From contig NZ_STGD01000017.1 of NCBI RefSeq assembly GCF_005222755.1, positions 1 through 64,000 of the forward strand: a stretch of DNA of 64,000 nucleotides, in the 5' to 3' direction. Positions within the stretch are counted from its first letter, which is position 1. Each line of letters opens with the position of its first letter. Made by a program: the position numbers and the translations under genes. This stretch comes from Roseomonas sp. HF4 (GTDB lineage: Bacteria; Pseudomonadota; Alphaproteobacteria; Acetobacterales; Acetobacteraceae). The notes under the pieces are model-generated. The model worked only from the letters and a program-made list of their open reading frames with translations. It made no database searches and was not told the origin of the DNA. Shown one piece after another: positions 52,201 through 60,921 of this stretch.

Positions 52201-53863
52201 CGGCCGGGCCGAGCTCCGCGGTCACGCCGCGCCAGGGGTTTTCCGCGCCGCCGGATTCGGCCGCCCGGCCGGCGAGGTCGCGCAGCGCGTCGCGGCGCGC
52301 GGCCAGCGACGGACCGTCCCAGCCCGCGGCATCGAGGGTGAAGTCGGGCGCGGGCACCCCGCGGCGGCGCAGCCCGACCAGCGTGCCGATGACCGCATGG
52401 ACCGGCAGGCCCGAGGCACCCGCCGGGCTGCGCATCGCCTCCGCATGGCCATTCAGGCGGGCGCGCAGATCCTCCAGCCGCCCGACCACGCCGGCGCGGT
52501 CCGGCCGGGCCGGCGGCGGCAGCAGCGCCATCGTCGCGCGGAGCTCGTCCAGCACCGCGCGCTTCGCCTGCTTCTCGGAATGCAGTTCCAGGCAGGCGGG
52601 GCCGAGGCCGAGGTTCTCCAGCCGCCGCTTCACCACTTCCAGCGCGGCCAGCTTCTCGGCGACGAACAGCACGCGCACCGGCCGCAACGTCCAGCCCTGG
52701 CTGCCCAGCACGGCGGCCTCGGCGAAGCCGTCGGTGCCGGGGATGCCGGCGCCGGCGATGCGGCGCGGCGCCTCGGCGCGGCCGCGCGGCGGCTCGGCGA
52801 CCCGGTCGAGCACCGCCTGTGCGAGGATCGTCGCGATGGTCTGCGACTTGCCGGTGCCGGGTGGCCCCTGGATCACGACATGCCCGCCGCGCCGCACCGC
52901 CTCCGCCGCCAGCGCCTGGGAGCCGTCCATGTCCACCACGTGGTCGAGCAGCGCGGGCGGGATCAGCGCATCGACATCGGCGTCGTCGGGGAAGGTGGGT
53001 TGCGTCGCGAGCGCCGCGCCGCCGACCAGGGCCTGCACCAGCGGGTGGTCCGCGAGGCCGGGATTTTCCTCCGGCCCGAGGTCGCGCCACATCAGGAACT
53101 TCGCGAAGGAGAACAGGCCGAGCGCCAGGGCGTCGGCCTCCACCGTCCAGTCCGCGCGGTCCTTCACGGCCGCGGCGACGGCCTCGGCCCAGGCGGTCGG
53201 GTTGTAGGCGGCCTCCTCGAAGGGCGGCAGGTCGGTGCCGAAATTGACGCGCAGCATCTCCCGCAGGCTGAGGTTCTCGGCCGGCTCCTCGGCGCCGGCG
53301 CGCAGGCGGAAAGTCTGGGAGACGCCTTCGCGCTCCAGCACCGCCGGCAGCAGCGCGAGCGGCGCGCGGCGCTCGGTCCCGGGCGTCGCCGGGTCGCGCC
53401 AGACGAGCGCGCCAAGGGCGAGGTAGAGCGTCGGCACGCCCGTCTCCTCGCGCGCCGTGCGGGCATCGGTCATGAGGTCGCGCAGCCGGCGCGTGAGCTC
53501 GGCCGCCGACATGCGCACGCGCAGTCGGTCGTCGCGCTGGTAGTCTTCCCGGCTGGCGGCGGCGTCCGCCTGGCTCACGCCGCCGGCCCTGGCGGGCCTG
53601 GCGGCGCGACGGGCGCGGCGCGGCTTGCCCGGTTCCGACGCGGCGGGCTCGGCCGCCGGCGCCTCCGCCTCCGCCTCCAGCCAGTCGAAGCGGAAATCCT
53701 TGCCGGCGGCAAGGCGCGCCTGAACGAAATCGGCGTCCTCGTCGTCAAGGATGACGACGCCGCGCGATCGCCCCGGCTTCGGCAGCGACAGCAGCCGGTT
53801 GCGCGTCGAGAGGTCGAGCAGCGCCCGGCGGGCGTCCTCGAGGGCCTGGCGAAGGTCCGTCAT
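49208..53863 (-). CDS. Giant SF1 helicase with DUF4011-like and DUF3320-like ends
   Basis: A 1551-residue protein. The N-terminus has the DUF4011 pattern (RRALLDLSTRNRLLSLPKPG). A UPF1-type SF1 helicase core follows, with Walker A GPPGTGKSQT (about 333-342), LLVIDEASQVEPVDALGAIA (Walker B, DEAS) and LNVLITRAKKRCIVFAGI (motif V/VI region). Toward the C-terminus there is a nuclease-like stretch (GEAGYELGIEADAGDWAALR) reminiscent of a Vsr/REase-fold domain, then a DUF3320-like tail. Members of this group have been linked to antiphage or nucleic-acid-processing roles in other genomes; here there is no known partner gene beside it. ATG 53863 is preferred to the upstream extension. Confidence 0.8.
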   Translation of the reverse strand: MTDLRQALEDARRALLDLSTRNRLLSLPKPGRSRGVVILDDEDADFVQARLAAGKDFRFDWLEAEAEAPAAEPAASEPGKPRRARRAARPARAGGVSQADAAASREDYQRDDRLRVRMSAAELTRRLRDLMTDARTAREETGVPTLYLALGALVWRDPATPGTERRAPLALLPAVLEREGVSQTFRLRAGAEEPAENLSLREMLRVNFGTDLPPFEEAAYNPTAWAEAVAAAVKDRADWTVEADALALGLFSFAKFLMWRDLGPEENPGLADHPLVQALVGGAALATQPTFPDDADVDALIPPALLDHVVDMDGSQALAAEAVRRGGHVVIQGPPGTGKSQTIATILAQAVLDRVAEPPRGRAEAPRRIAGAGIPGTDGFAEAAVLGSQGWTLRPVRVLFVAEKLAALEVVKRRLENLGLGPACLELHSEKQAKRAVLDELRATMALLPPPARPDRAGVVGRLEDLRARLNGHAEAMRSPAGASGLPVHAVIGTLVGLRRRGVPAPDFTLDAAGWDGPSLAARRDALRDLAGRAAESGGAENPWRGVTAELGPADTERLMARLPGWIRAFAAAGAAAGEGAGPAGVARHLAAAAALREAPPHDPAAMASAAWRADPAPLVALTEAVAKLAIARRDPRLKPGALDVAGLAEARGALAGSGGFFGFLNAGRRAAQEVAGRVARDGADPLAAIDAALAGQQARDRVRAGGALGAAAFGRLWRGEETDPSAMSALILWRQKHGPGAAAALAEGTPAGDAATLDAAAAAWRDLQQATGLDAVAAFGTPDPSFAALAERLGAWAMHPEALPTWQGWRRALAAAEGLEPLVARLQDGRLSAAAAEDAFAYAVHEALLRAATARFPALAGFDAGTWDRTVEEFRDADRARIALTRAEAARAHAEQVKRVRDTAPEMQVIRGEMEKKRGHLPVRELLLRAAGAVQGVKPVFMMSPLSVAQFLSPPHGLRPGLSFDLLVIDEASQVEPVDALGAIARCRQVVVVGDDRQMPPTRFFQRMTEEAEDTAPEDAPDAVAARDVESILGLCNARGIPRAMLRWHYRSRHESLIATSNQEFYENRLLVLPSPRPRSAELGLSLVRVDGAWETGEGVNRAEAVAVAQAVMRHAKETPGDTLGVAAFSIRQRDAIMDAIEAARRDDPSADAFFADHADEPFFVKNLENVQGDERDAILISVGYGRDKDGRLAMRFGPLSAEGGERRLNVLITRAKKRCIVFAGIGADDIDLERASGRGVAALKAFLGFAAGPAAAPRGGEVALPSPIADAIAEAVRAAGREPVTRVGLAGLFLDVAAKGEAGYELGIEADAGDWAALRCARDRERGRPGALAVMGWKLARAWSLAWYARPEAEAARIAAALGAELAAAPPPEPAAAPPVPGIAEPYREAAPELPQGALDALPAATLAAAIGAVVAAEAPVTLDSLAERLRLAAGREALSPAERAALRSALPIARAQHGVTEAAGLLSMAEARIVPRDRRAAAAHLRRAASVPPAEIAATAEALLARGVPMTEAELARAILATLGLDAGSEIAVAARIAALVGAGTIRL

Positions 53864-54026
53864 GGCATCCCCTTTAGCGCGACCGGCCGAGTCTCGCGCC
53901 GATCGGAGCGCTTTCCGCTCTGGCGGAACCGGCAACGGTCCGCCCCCCCGACCGGGACCTCAACGACAGTATCCCGGATGGGCGAGCGCGTGGTGGCGAC
54001 GCCGGTGCCGGTCATGCGCGGAACGC

Positions 54027-55595
54027 TCAGGCATCCGACGCGCCCAGCAGGCGACGCAGGCGGAGTTCCTCGAGGTCGATCTCCTCGGTCAGGCGGGTCA
54101 TCAGCTCCTCCTCGACCGCGGCCTCGTCGCGGTGGAGCAGCAGCTGGCCACGGGCGGCGCGCAGCGCGTGCAGGCGCAGTTCGAGGCGCGCGGCGCGCTC
54201 GGCCGCGACCGCGCCATGGCCGATGCCGTCCAGCAGTCGCACGCGGTCGCGGTATTCGGGCAACAGGTCGCGCGCGATGGCGCCGGACAGGATGTCCTCG
54301 GCGCGGCGTTCCATCTCGGCCAGCGCGGCATGGGCGAAGGCGGCGCGGGCGGCGGCCTCGGGCGCGGGCATCCCCGGGCGGCGGCGCTCCTCGGCGCCGA
54401 GGCGGCGGATCAGCGCCTCGAGCGTCGTGCCCTGCAGCACAAGCGTCGCCAGGATGGCGCAGAAGGCCAGGAAGACGATCAGGTCGCGCTCCGGGAAGCC
54501 CGCCGGCAGGGCGAGGGCAGCGGCGAGCGAGACGACGCCCCGCATGCCGGCCCAGGAGACGATCGCGGCTTCCTTCCAGACCGCGCGCGGGCCGCCCGTG
54601 TGCCGCAGTCCGAGCGCGCATTCGATGGCGGTGGCGGGAAACACCCAGAGGAAGCGCGAGGCGATCAGCACTGCCGAGAGCGCGACCGCCAGCCCCGCGA
54701 GTTGCAAGGTGCCGTAGGCGCCGAGCCGGCCGAGGATGGCATTGAGCTGCAGCCCGATCAGGATGAACACCAGGCTGGTCAGCACGAATTCGATGAAGCG
54801 CCAGGCCGCGACGGAATCCCGCCGCGTCGCGGCCGAGAAGGAATGCTGCGCGCGGCCGAGCATCAGCCCCGCCGTGACCACCGAAATGACGCCGGAGGCA
54901 CCGAGCGCCTCGGCACCGAGGAAGGCGCCGAAGCAGGCGACGAAGGACGCGGCGGTCTCGAGCATCGTGTCGTCCAGCCTTCGGACGGCCTGGATGGCGA
55001 GCCAGCCGACGCCTGCGCCGAAGGCGATGCCGCCGGCCGCCAGCAGCACGAAATTGGCGCCGACCGACCACCAGGAGACCGCGCCCGCCGCGACGGCCGC
55101 GAGCGCCAGGCGATAGAGCACGAGCGCCGAGGCGTCGTTCACCAGGCTCTCGCCCTCGAGCACGGTGACGAGGCGCCTCGGCAGCGACAGCCGCTTGAGG
55201 ACCGCGGCGGCGGCCACGGCATCGGGCGGCGCCACGATGGCGCCGAGCGCGATCGCCGCCGCCCAGGAGAGCCCCGGCACCAGCGCCTTGGCCGCGGCGC
55301 CGACCACGAGGGCCGTGAATATCACGGCACCGACCGCCAGCAGCAGGATCGGCCGCAGGCTGCCCCGGAAGGCCGGCCAGTCGGTCCGGTAGGCGCTGGC
55401 CTGCAGCAGCGGCGGCAGGAAGAAGGCGAGCGCGATGTCGGGGTCGAGTTCGACCTGCGGCACGCCTGGGATGAAGGCGAGCGCCATGCCGCCCAGCACG
55501 AGCACCACCGCGTAGGGCAGCCGCGCGCGGCGCGCGAGCAGGGCAAAGCCGATGCAGGCCGCGATCAGCGCGAGAAGAGCCTCGACGATCGGCAT
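54027..55595 (-). CDS. CPA1-type Na+/H+ antiporter
   Basis: A 522-residue membrane protein with about 11-12 helices. PGVPQVELDPDIALAFFLPP, AIALGAIVAPPDAVAAAAVL and LEGESLVNDASALVLYRLAL (the ND motif) are the transport signatures. SWAGMRGVVSLAAALALPAG is also typical. The last 120 residues form a cytoplasmic tail. It exchanges sodium or potassium for protons in pH or salt homeostasis. It is in a leftward group upstream of the helicase gene. Confidence 0.92.
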   Translation of the reverse strand: MPIVEALLALIAACIGFALLARRARLPYAVVLVLGGMALAFIPGVPQVELDPDIALAFFLPPLLQASAYRTDWPAFRGSLRPILLLAVGAVIFTALVVGAAAKALVPGLSWAAAIALGAIVAPPDAVAAAAVLKRLSLPRRLVTVLEGESLVNDASALVLYRLALAAVAAGAVSWWSVGANFVLLAAGGIAFGAGVGWLAIQAVRRLDDTMLETAASFVACFGAFLGAEALGASGVISVVTAGLMLGRAQHSFSAATRRDSVAAWRFIEFVLTSLVFILIGLQLNAILGRLGAYGTLQLAGLAVALSAVLIASRFLWVFPATAIECALGLRHTGGPRAVWKEAAIVSWAGMRGVVSLAAALALPAGFPERDLIVFLAFCAILATLVLQGTTLEALIRRLGAEERRRPGMPAPEAAARAAFAHAALAEMERRAEDILSGAIARDLLPEYRDRVRLLDGIGHGAVAAERAARLELRLHALRAARGQLLLHRDEAAVEEELMTRLTEEIDLEELRLRRLLGASDA

Positions 55596-55641
55596 TGCAG
55601 TTAAGGTGGCGGTACCGGAACGTCCTGGGAAGGGGGCGGCG

Positions 55642-55812
55642 CTACTCGTCCTTCTTCCAGCGCCAGAGCACGATGATGCCGACGATGCAGGCCAGCACGA
55701 TGGTCGAGAGCATCCCCTGCACGACGCCGAAATTCGGGCTGTCCCGCGCGACGAACAGCGCCGCCAGGCTGCCGCCGGCGGCGAGCACGATGCGGACGAC
55801 GAGATTGATCAT
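55642..55812 (-). CDS. Small two-helix membrane protein
   Basis: A 56-residue protein (MINLVVRIVLAAGGSLAALF, then GMLSTIVLACIVGIIVLWRW) with two hydrophobic helices. Its start overlaps the end of the broken DUF1003 gene by 4 bases (ATGA), so it was probably co-translated with it. The family is unknown to me. Confidence 0.6.
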   Translation of the reverse strand: MINLVVRIVLAAGGSLAALFVARDSPNFGVVQGMLSTIVLACIVGIIVLWRWKKDE

Positions 55813-56327
55813 GCGGGCTGCCCCTTCCGCCCTTCCGGCGTGCCGATGCGTGCCAGCGCGGCCTTCAGCAGGCTGGTCAGCTCCACGGTCTCGCGTTCGC
55901 GCAGCAGGTCCATCTTCTCGTGCAGGAGGGCGATCTCGGCCTCGGCGCGCAGGGTCACCTGATAATCCGCCAATGCGCGCTCGCGGTCCACATCCGACAG
56001 CCGGTTCTGGCTCATCATGATTATCGGCGCGGGATAGGCCGCCTGGAAGGACAGCATCAGGTTCAGCAGGATGAAGGACTAGGGGCGCCAGGCGCTGCCG
56101 CCCGCGGCCGCGTTGCCGACCATCTGGAGCGCCGGCAGCCGGGACTGCACGAGGATGAAGCGCCATGAGCCGACCAGCGCGGCGACCCCGTCGGCCAGCC
56201 GGTCGCCGAGGCCGAGCGGTGGCGGCGGTGCGCTCCTGCGCCGCCGGCGCGCCATCGCGATGGTCCGGCGCAGATGGGTCGGGCGGGCGTTGCGCGCATG
56301 CGGGTGCGCCGCAGGGTCATGGGCCAT
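55809..56327 (-). pseudogene. DUF1003 membrane protein interrupted by an in-frame TAG
   Basis: The two halves are in the same reading frame. The upstream part ends GSWRFILVQSRLPALQMVGN and a further 8 residues to WRP, followed by TAG at 56079-56081. The downstream part continues SFILLNLMLSFQAAYPAPII, MMSQNRLSDVDRERALADYQ. This order is exactly that of DUF1003 proteins, in which the interrupted position is usually a Tyr (WxPYPFILLN, from memory). TAC to TAG is a single change. Thus a nonsense mutation, a sequencing error or amber readthrough must be considered. Predicted inner-membrane protein of unknown role. Confidence 0.75.
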
Positions 56328-56375
56328 GGATGCGTCGTTCAGCCTGGCGCGGCCCGGCCTCCGCGCGGGTCGTCG

Positions 56376-57128
56376 TCAGTGGCTGGACCGCAGGGTCCCG
56401 CCATCGACGTGGATCACCTGGCCCGTGATGTAGCGCGCGCGCGGCGAACATAGGAAGGCGACCAGCACCGCCAGGTCCTCGGGCTCGCCGATGTAGCCCA
56501 CCGGCACTTCCTTCTCCGCCCAGTCGCGCCGCGCCTGCTCGGAGGTCAGGACGCGGGCGTCGATCTGTTCGGACCGGATGCGCCCGGGCGGCACGCAATT
56601 CACCGTGATGCCGTCCCGCCCCAGCACGCGCGACAACGCCTTGGACCAGATGTGGACGGCGCCGTTCGGCGCATTCGCGGGGTTGATGCTGAAGGGCTCG
56701 TCCGTGCCGGTCAGGCTGACGATGCGGCCCCAGCGGTTGGCCTGCATGGCGGGAATGAGGGCGTGGGTGATGCGCCGCCCGGCCTCGAAGTTCAGCAGCA
56801 TCGCTTCCTGCCAGACCTCGTCCGTGCCGAGGTCCGCCTGCGGGCGGGACCCGCCGGCATTGTTCACCAGGATATCGCAGCGGCCGAACCGGCCGAGCAC
56901 GGCGTCGCGGATGCGCGGCGCGGCGTCGGGGGCGGTGATGTCCTGCTCGATGACGAAGGGCGTGGCGGCGGCGGGAAGTTCGCGCGCGAGCCCTTCCAGC
57001 AGGTGGCGGCGGCGGGCAAGGATCGCGAGGCGGCAGCCCTCGGCGGCCAGCGTCTTCGCGATGGCGCGGCCGAGGCCGGCCGAGGCGCCGGTGACGAGCG
57101 CCACCTTGCCGGTCATCTGAAGGTCCAT
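56376..57128 (-). CDS. SDR-family protein with atypical active-site Tyr
   Basis: A 250-residue Rossmann protein with the cofactor motif [20 protein letters not shown], the NNAGG motif and a C-terminal HVDGGTLRS. At the position of the usual YxxxK the sequence is [12 protein letters not shown], so the Lys is kept while His sits where Tyr is expected. A related SDR subgroup that I recall also carries VHxWSK there, so this may be a genuine variant. ATG 57128 is preferred to the TTG 5 codons earlier. Substrate unknown. Confidence 0.8.
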   Translation of the reverse strand: MDLQMTGKVALVTGASAGLGRAIAKTLAAEGCRLAILARRRHLLEGLARELPAAATPFVIEQDITAPDAAPRIRDAVLGRFGRCDILVNNAGGSRPQADLGTDEVWQEAMLLNFEAGRRITHALIPAMQANRWGRIVSLTGTDEPFSINPANAPNGAVHIWSKALSRVLGRDGITVNCVPPGRIRSEQIDARVLTSEQARRDWAEKEVPVGYIGEPEDLAVLVAFLCSPRARYITGQVIHVDGGTLRSSH

Positions 57129-57239
57129 TGGGGGGCTCCGCAACTATGGTCGGCGAGCGTCGCATGGCCGGCACCGCGTGGCGACCGCCGCCGCCTGCAG
57201 CGCGCCCCCCATTCGGCCCGAGGCCTCGCCTCGGGCCGG

Positions 57240-57330
57240 GAGCGCGAAGCGCGACCGCGCCCGACCCGCCCGCATCCGCCGACGCGCCAGTGCGCGGCGC
57301 GCAAGCCAAGCCGCCGGATGGCGGCGCCGG
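57240..57330. repeat. Interspersed GC-rich repeat, copy 2 of family 2
   Basis: GAGCGCGAAGCGCGACCGCG at its start and CAGTGCGCGGCGCGCAAGCC near the middle, then CCGCCGGATGGCGGCG, match the sequence at 21416-21510 in order and spacing. It lies between an SDR gene and the CBS-protein gene. Confidence 0.6.
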
Positions 57331-57348
57331 CGCCTGAGGCGCGAAAAA

Positions 57349-57780
57349 CTACGCCGCCGTGACGAAGGCGCGCAGGTTCTCCGCCTCCTGCTCCGCCTCG
57401 GCGATCCGGGCCTTCACCAGGTCGCCGATCGAGACCATGCCCGCGAGGCGCCCGTCCTCCAGCACCGGCAGGTGCCGGCAGCGGTGGTTCGTCATCAGGC
57501 CGAGCGCCTCGGCGACGGTGGTCGCCGGCGTCGCGGTGATCAGATCCGCCGTCATCAGGTCGCGCGCCGTATGCGCAAGCGCGGCGGTGCCTTCCTGCGC
57601 GAGCGCGCGGACGATGTCGCGCTCGCTGACGATGCCGAGCACGGCGCCGTCCACGTCGCGGACCAGCGCCGCGCCGATGCGGTGCTGCGACAGCGCGCGC
57701 GCGATGGCGGTCGCGTCCTCGCCGGGGCCGACGGAAAACACGTCGCCGCCTTTCTGACGCAGAATGCTCTGGATGACCAT
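57349..57780 (-). CDS. CBS-domain protein
   Basis: A 143-residue protein with two CBS motifs: the first in GGDVFSVGPGEDATAIARAL plus GAVLGIVSERDIVRAL, the second in MTADLITATPATTVAEALGL plus GRLAGMVSIGDLVKARI. Such Bateman modules sense adenyl nucleotides. A good AGGAGG 8 bases before ATG 57780 fixes the start. It is a short stand-alone module, so the target is unknown. Confidence 0.9.
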   Translation of the reverse strand: MVIQSILRQKGGDVFSVGPGEDATAIARALSQHRIGAALVRDVDGAVLGIVSERDIVRALAQEGTAALAHTARDLMTADLITATPATTVAEALGLMTNHRCRHLPVLEDGRLAGMVSIGDLVKARIAEAEQEAENLRAFVTAA

Positions 57781-57944
57781 GGGCGCGTCCTCCTTTCTCC
57801 GCCGCAGGCCGGGGGGCCAGCGGGGCGCGGATGCGGGCGGCGCCGGTGCGGTGCGAGGGGCCCCGGCGAAGCCAATCCGCGCAACCATGACGCGAGCCTG
57901 CCAGGGAGCCGCACCGCGACGCAAGTGCGCCCTTCGCGGGTGCG

Positions 57945-59711
57945 TCAATGCGGCGTGGCGGCGCTGCCGGCGAGCTGGGTGCGCACGAGGTCCGCGAAGC
58001 GCCCGCCCCTGGCCACCAGCTCCGCGAAGGGCCCACGCTCGGCGACCTGGCCGCCGTCGAAGACCAGGATCTCGTCCGCCTCGCGCACGGTCGAGAGGCG
58101 GTGCGCGATGATGAAGGTGGTGCGCCCCGCCATCAGCGCGGCCAGCGCCTTCTGCACGCGCGCCTCCGTCGCGGCGTCGAGCGCGCTGGTGGCCTCGTCC
58201 AGGATCAGCACCGGCGGGTCCTTGATCAGCGCGCGCGCGATGGCCAGCCGCTGGCGCTGCCCACCCGAGAGGTTGGCGCCGCGCTCCCCCACCACGGTCT
58301 CGTAGCCGTGCGGCTGGCGGGTGATGAAGTCATGCGCCTCGGCCTGGCGGCACGCGGCCTCGATCTCCTCCTGCGTCGCGTCGGGGCGGCCGACCAGCAG
58401 GTTCTCACGGATGGTGCGGCTGAACAGCATGCTTTCCTGGAACACGACCCCGACGTTGCGACGGAGCGATTCGAGCGTGATCGCGCGCAGATCGTGGCCG
58501 TCCAACGTGATGCGCCCCTCGGAGGGGTCCCAGAGGCGCTGCAGCAGCGCCATCGCGGTGGACTTGCCCGCTCCCGTCTGGCCGACCAGCGCGATGGTCT
58601 GGCCCGGATGGGCGGCGAAGTCGATCCCGCGCAGGATGGCCGGGCCGCCGGGATAGGCGAAGCCCACGCCCTCGAAGGCGACGCGCCCCTCGGCGCGGCC
58701 GATCTCGACCGCATCCGGCGCCTCCGGCACCGAGGAACGGGCGTCGAGCACGGAGAACATCTCCTCGATCGCGGGGCGGACGAAGACCATGTGGGAGATG
58801 AAGGCGACCGCGCCTTCCAGCCGGCCGATCAGCAGCGTCGCGAAGCCCATGAAGGAGACGATCTCGCCCACCGTCGCCTGGCCGCGGACATGCAGCACGG
58901 TGCCGAGCACGAAGATTGCGATGACGCAGATTGTCGATGCCGCGCGCGTCAGCACGGCGACCATCGCCCACCAGTTCAGCACCGGGAACTGGTGGTCGAG
59001 CACCTGGCGGACGATGTCGCCGAACATCCGCGCCTCGGAGTTCAGGCGCGTGAAGGACTGCACAACCACGACGTTCGAGAGCGCGTCCTGCGCGCTGCCG
59101 GCGAGGCGCGAGTGGAACTTCTCGACCTTCTCCTGCGCGTCCTGGGTGCGCCGGATCACGAGGCCCGCGACCACCGCGAAGACGACCACCAGCGCGATCA
59201 GCAGCAGGCCAAGCCGCCAGTTCATCATGAGCGTGAGCGGCAGCAGCACCACCGCCGAGACGAAGGTGATGAGGTGTTCCCGGAAGAAGCCGAGCCAGAG
59301 GCCGAAGAGGTTGTCCGAGCCCACCAGCATGATCTTCATCAGGCGGCCCGACTGCGTGTCGCCGTGGAAGGACAGCGGCAGGGCCAGCACATGCTGGAAG
59401 TAGTCGTGCATGACCCGCAGCCGGTTGCGGTGCGCCATGCGGTCGGCGAACAGCCCGACGCCCACATTGGCGCCGATGCCGGCGAGCCCGACCGCGGCCC
59501 AGACCAGCAGCAGCGTCGTCGCCTCGGACCAGAGGGCGGCGCTCTCCATCCGGTCGGACCGCGCCAGCAGGTCGACCACGCGCCCGAACAGCACGGGCTC
59601 CAGGAACTGCAGCCCGGCCAGCGCGAGCGCCGCCAGCGCGAGCCAGCCCGCAAGTCGCCGGTCCCCGCCGAGCATGCCGAGCACGCGCCAGTAAAGCCTG
59701 AGGAACCCCAT
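57945..59711 (-). CDS. ndvA: NdvA/ChvA-like glucan ABC exporter
   Basis: A 588-residue fused permease-ATPase. Six helices with GLFADRMAHRNRLRVMHDYF and LPLSFHGDTQSGRLMKIMLV are followed by an ATPase domain with GQTGAGKSTAMALLQRLWDP (Walker A), LSGGQRQRLAIARALIKDPP, LILDEATSALD and an H-loop. The sequence and length fit NdvA/ChvA, the exporter of cyclic beta-1,2-glucan, although no glucan synthase is in the window. The open frame upstream to 60182 runs antisense to a Bug gene and is rejected. Confidence 0.85.
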   Translation of the reverse strand: MGFLRLYWRVLGMLGGDRRLAGWLALAALALAGLQFLEPVLFGRVVDLLARSDRMESAALWSEATTLLLVWAAVGLAGIGANVGVGLFADRMAHRNRLRVMHDYFQHVLALPLSFHGDTQSGRLMKIMLVGSDNLFGLWLGFFREHLITFVSAVVLLPLTLMMNWRLGLLLIALVVVFAVVAGLVIRRTQDAQEKVEKFHSRLAGSAQDALSNVVVVQSFTRLNSEARMFGDIVRQVLDHQFPVLNWWAMVAVLTRAASTICVIAIFVLGTVLHVRGQATVGEIVSFMGFATLLIGRLEGAVAFISHMVFVRPAIEEMFSVLDARSSVPEAPDAVEIGRAEGRVAFEGVGFAYPGGPAILRGIDFAAHPGQTIALVGQTGAGKSTAMALLQRLWDPSEGRITLDGHDLRAITLESLRRNVGVVFQESMLFSRTIRENLLVGRPDATQEEIEAACRQAEAHDFITRQPHGYETVVGERGANLSGGQRQRLAIARALIKDPPVLILDEATSALDAATEARVQKALAALMAGRTTFIIAHRLSTVREADEILVFDGGQVAERGPFAELVARGGRFADLVRTQLAGSAATPH

Positions 59712-59852
59712 CCTGCCGCCACCCCCTGCCCGCCCGGCAGAGACTATCCGGCCAGGCGCGCCGGCGCGAGGTTGATCCCCGCCCCGGTTTTGCCCAGGCT
59801 GCGCGCGGCCATATCCAGGCCCGCCGCGCGGGCCCCCGGGAGGAGACAGATA

Positions 59853-60842
59853 ATGATCGACCGCCGCGCCCTGCTGGGCGCCATCGCCGCCACGCCACTC
59901 GCCGCGCCGGCCTTCGCGCAGGCCTGGCCGAGCCGGCCCGTCCGGCTTGTCGTCGCCTTCCCCCCGGGGGGCACGACCGACATCGCCGCGCGCCTGCTGC
60001 TCGAGCCCCTGTCGCGCCGGCTCGGCCAGAACGTGGTGGTGGAGAACCGCCCCGGGGGCTCGGGCGGCAATGTGGGCGCGGACGTCGTCGCGAAGGCGGA
60101 CCCGGACGGCTACACCATCCTGATGCAGACGGTGTCCTCCGGCGCGATCAACCACGGGCTGTTCGGCCCGCGGATGCCGCACCGCCCGGATGCCATGACG
60201 GCCGTCGCGCTGGTGGTGAAGGTGCCGAACGCGATCTTCGTGACCAACGCGCTGCCGGTGCGCACGCTGCGCGAACTGGTGGATTACGCGAAGGCGCGCC
60301 CGGGGCAGCTCAACATCGGCTCATCCGGCGTCGGCACCTCGCTGCACATGACCGGCGAGTTGCTGAAGCAGGCGGCGGGGATCGACATGACGCACGTCCC
60401 CTTCCGCGGCGCCGGGCCCATGCTGCAGGAAGTGATCGCCGGGCGGATCGAGGTGGCGGTGGACAACCTGCCCTCGGTCGTCGGGCACCTGCGGGAAGGG
60501 CGCCTGCGGCCGCTCGCGGTCACGACCGATGTCCGCACGCCCGCGCTGCCCGACGTGCCGACCACGGCCGAGGCCGGCTTCCCGGCGGTGGAGGCGACCG
60601 CCTGGTTCGGCATCACCGCGCCCGCGCGCACGCCGCCCGAGATCGTGGAGCGCATCGCGCGGGACGTGAACGCGACCCTCGCCGATCCGGCAGTGTGGCA
60701 GCGCTTCGAGGACCTGGGCGGGATGAAGCCGGGCCTCACGCCCGACGGGCTGTCCACGCCGGCGACGTTCCAGCGCTTCATCGACGCCGAGATCATCAAA
60801 TGGACCGAGGTCGTCCGGCGCGGCAACATCACGGTCAATTGA
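59853..60842 (+). CDS. Bug-family periplasmic binding protein
   Basis: A 329-residue protein with signal peptide (RRALLGAIAATPLAAPAFAQ). WPSRPVRLVVAFPPGGTTDI, VVVENRPGGSGGNVGADVVA and MTHVPFRGAGPMLQEVIAGR are the Bug signatures. GGAGGAG before ATG 59853 supports the start. It is followed 79 bases later by another Bug gene of similar plan (THVPYRGSGPMLTEL), so the two probably arose by tandem duplication. Confidence 0.92.
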   Translation: MIDRRALLGAIAATPLAAPAFAQAWPSRPVRLVVAFPPGGTTDIAARLLLEPLSRRLGQNVVVENRPGGSGGNVGADVVAKADPDGYTILMQTVSSGAINHGLFGPRMPHRPDAMTAVALVVKVPNAIFVTNALPVRTLRELVDYAKARPGQLNIGSSGVGTSLHMTGELLKQAAGIDMTHVPFRGAGPMLQEVIAGRIEVAVDNLPSVVGHLREGRLRPLAVTTDVRTPALPDVPTTAEAGFPAVEATAWFGITAPARTPPEIVERIARDVNATLADPAVWQRFEDLGGMKPGLTPDGLSTPATFQRFIDAEIIKWTEVVRRGNITVN

Positions 60843-60921
60843 GCCGCGCGCCGGCGGCGGGACACCGCAGGGTTCCCGCCGCCGGGCCACGACGCCCACC
60901 GACCTCGGGAAGGATGACGCC

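Noticed and set aside
49083-53090. 1335-residue minus-strand frame
   Set aside because: Overlaps the helicase in another frame and is almost pure R/G/A; the helicase motifs are in the 49208-53863 frame.
51101-54745. 1214-residue plus-strand frame
   Set aside because: Antisense to the helicase and antiporter genes; low complexity.
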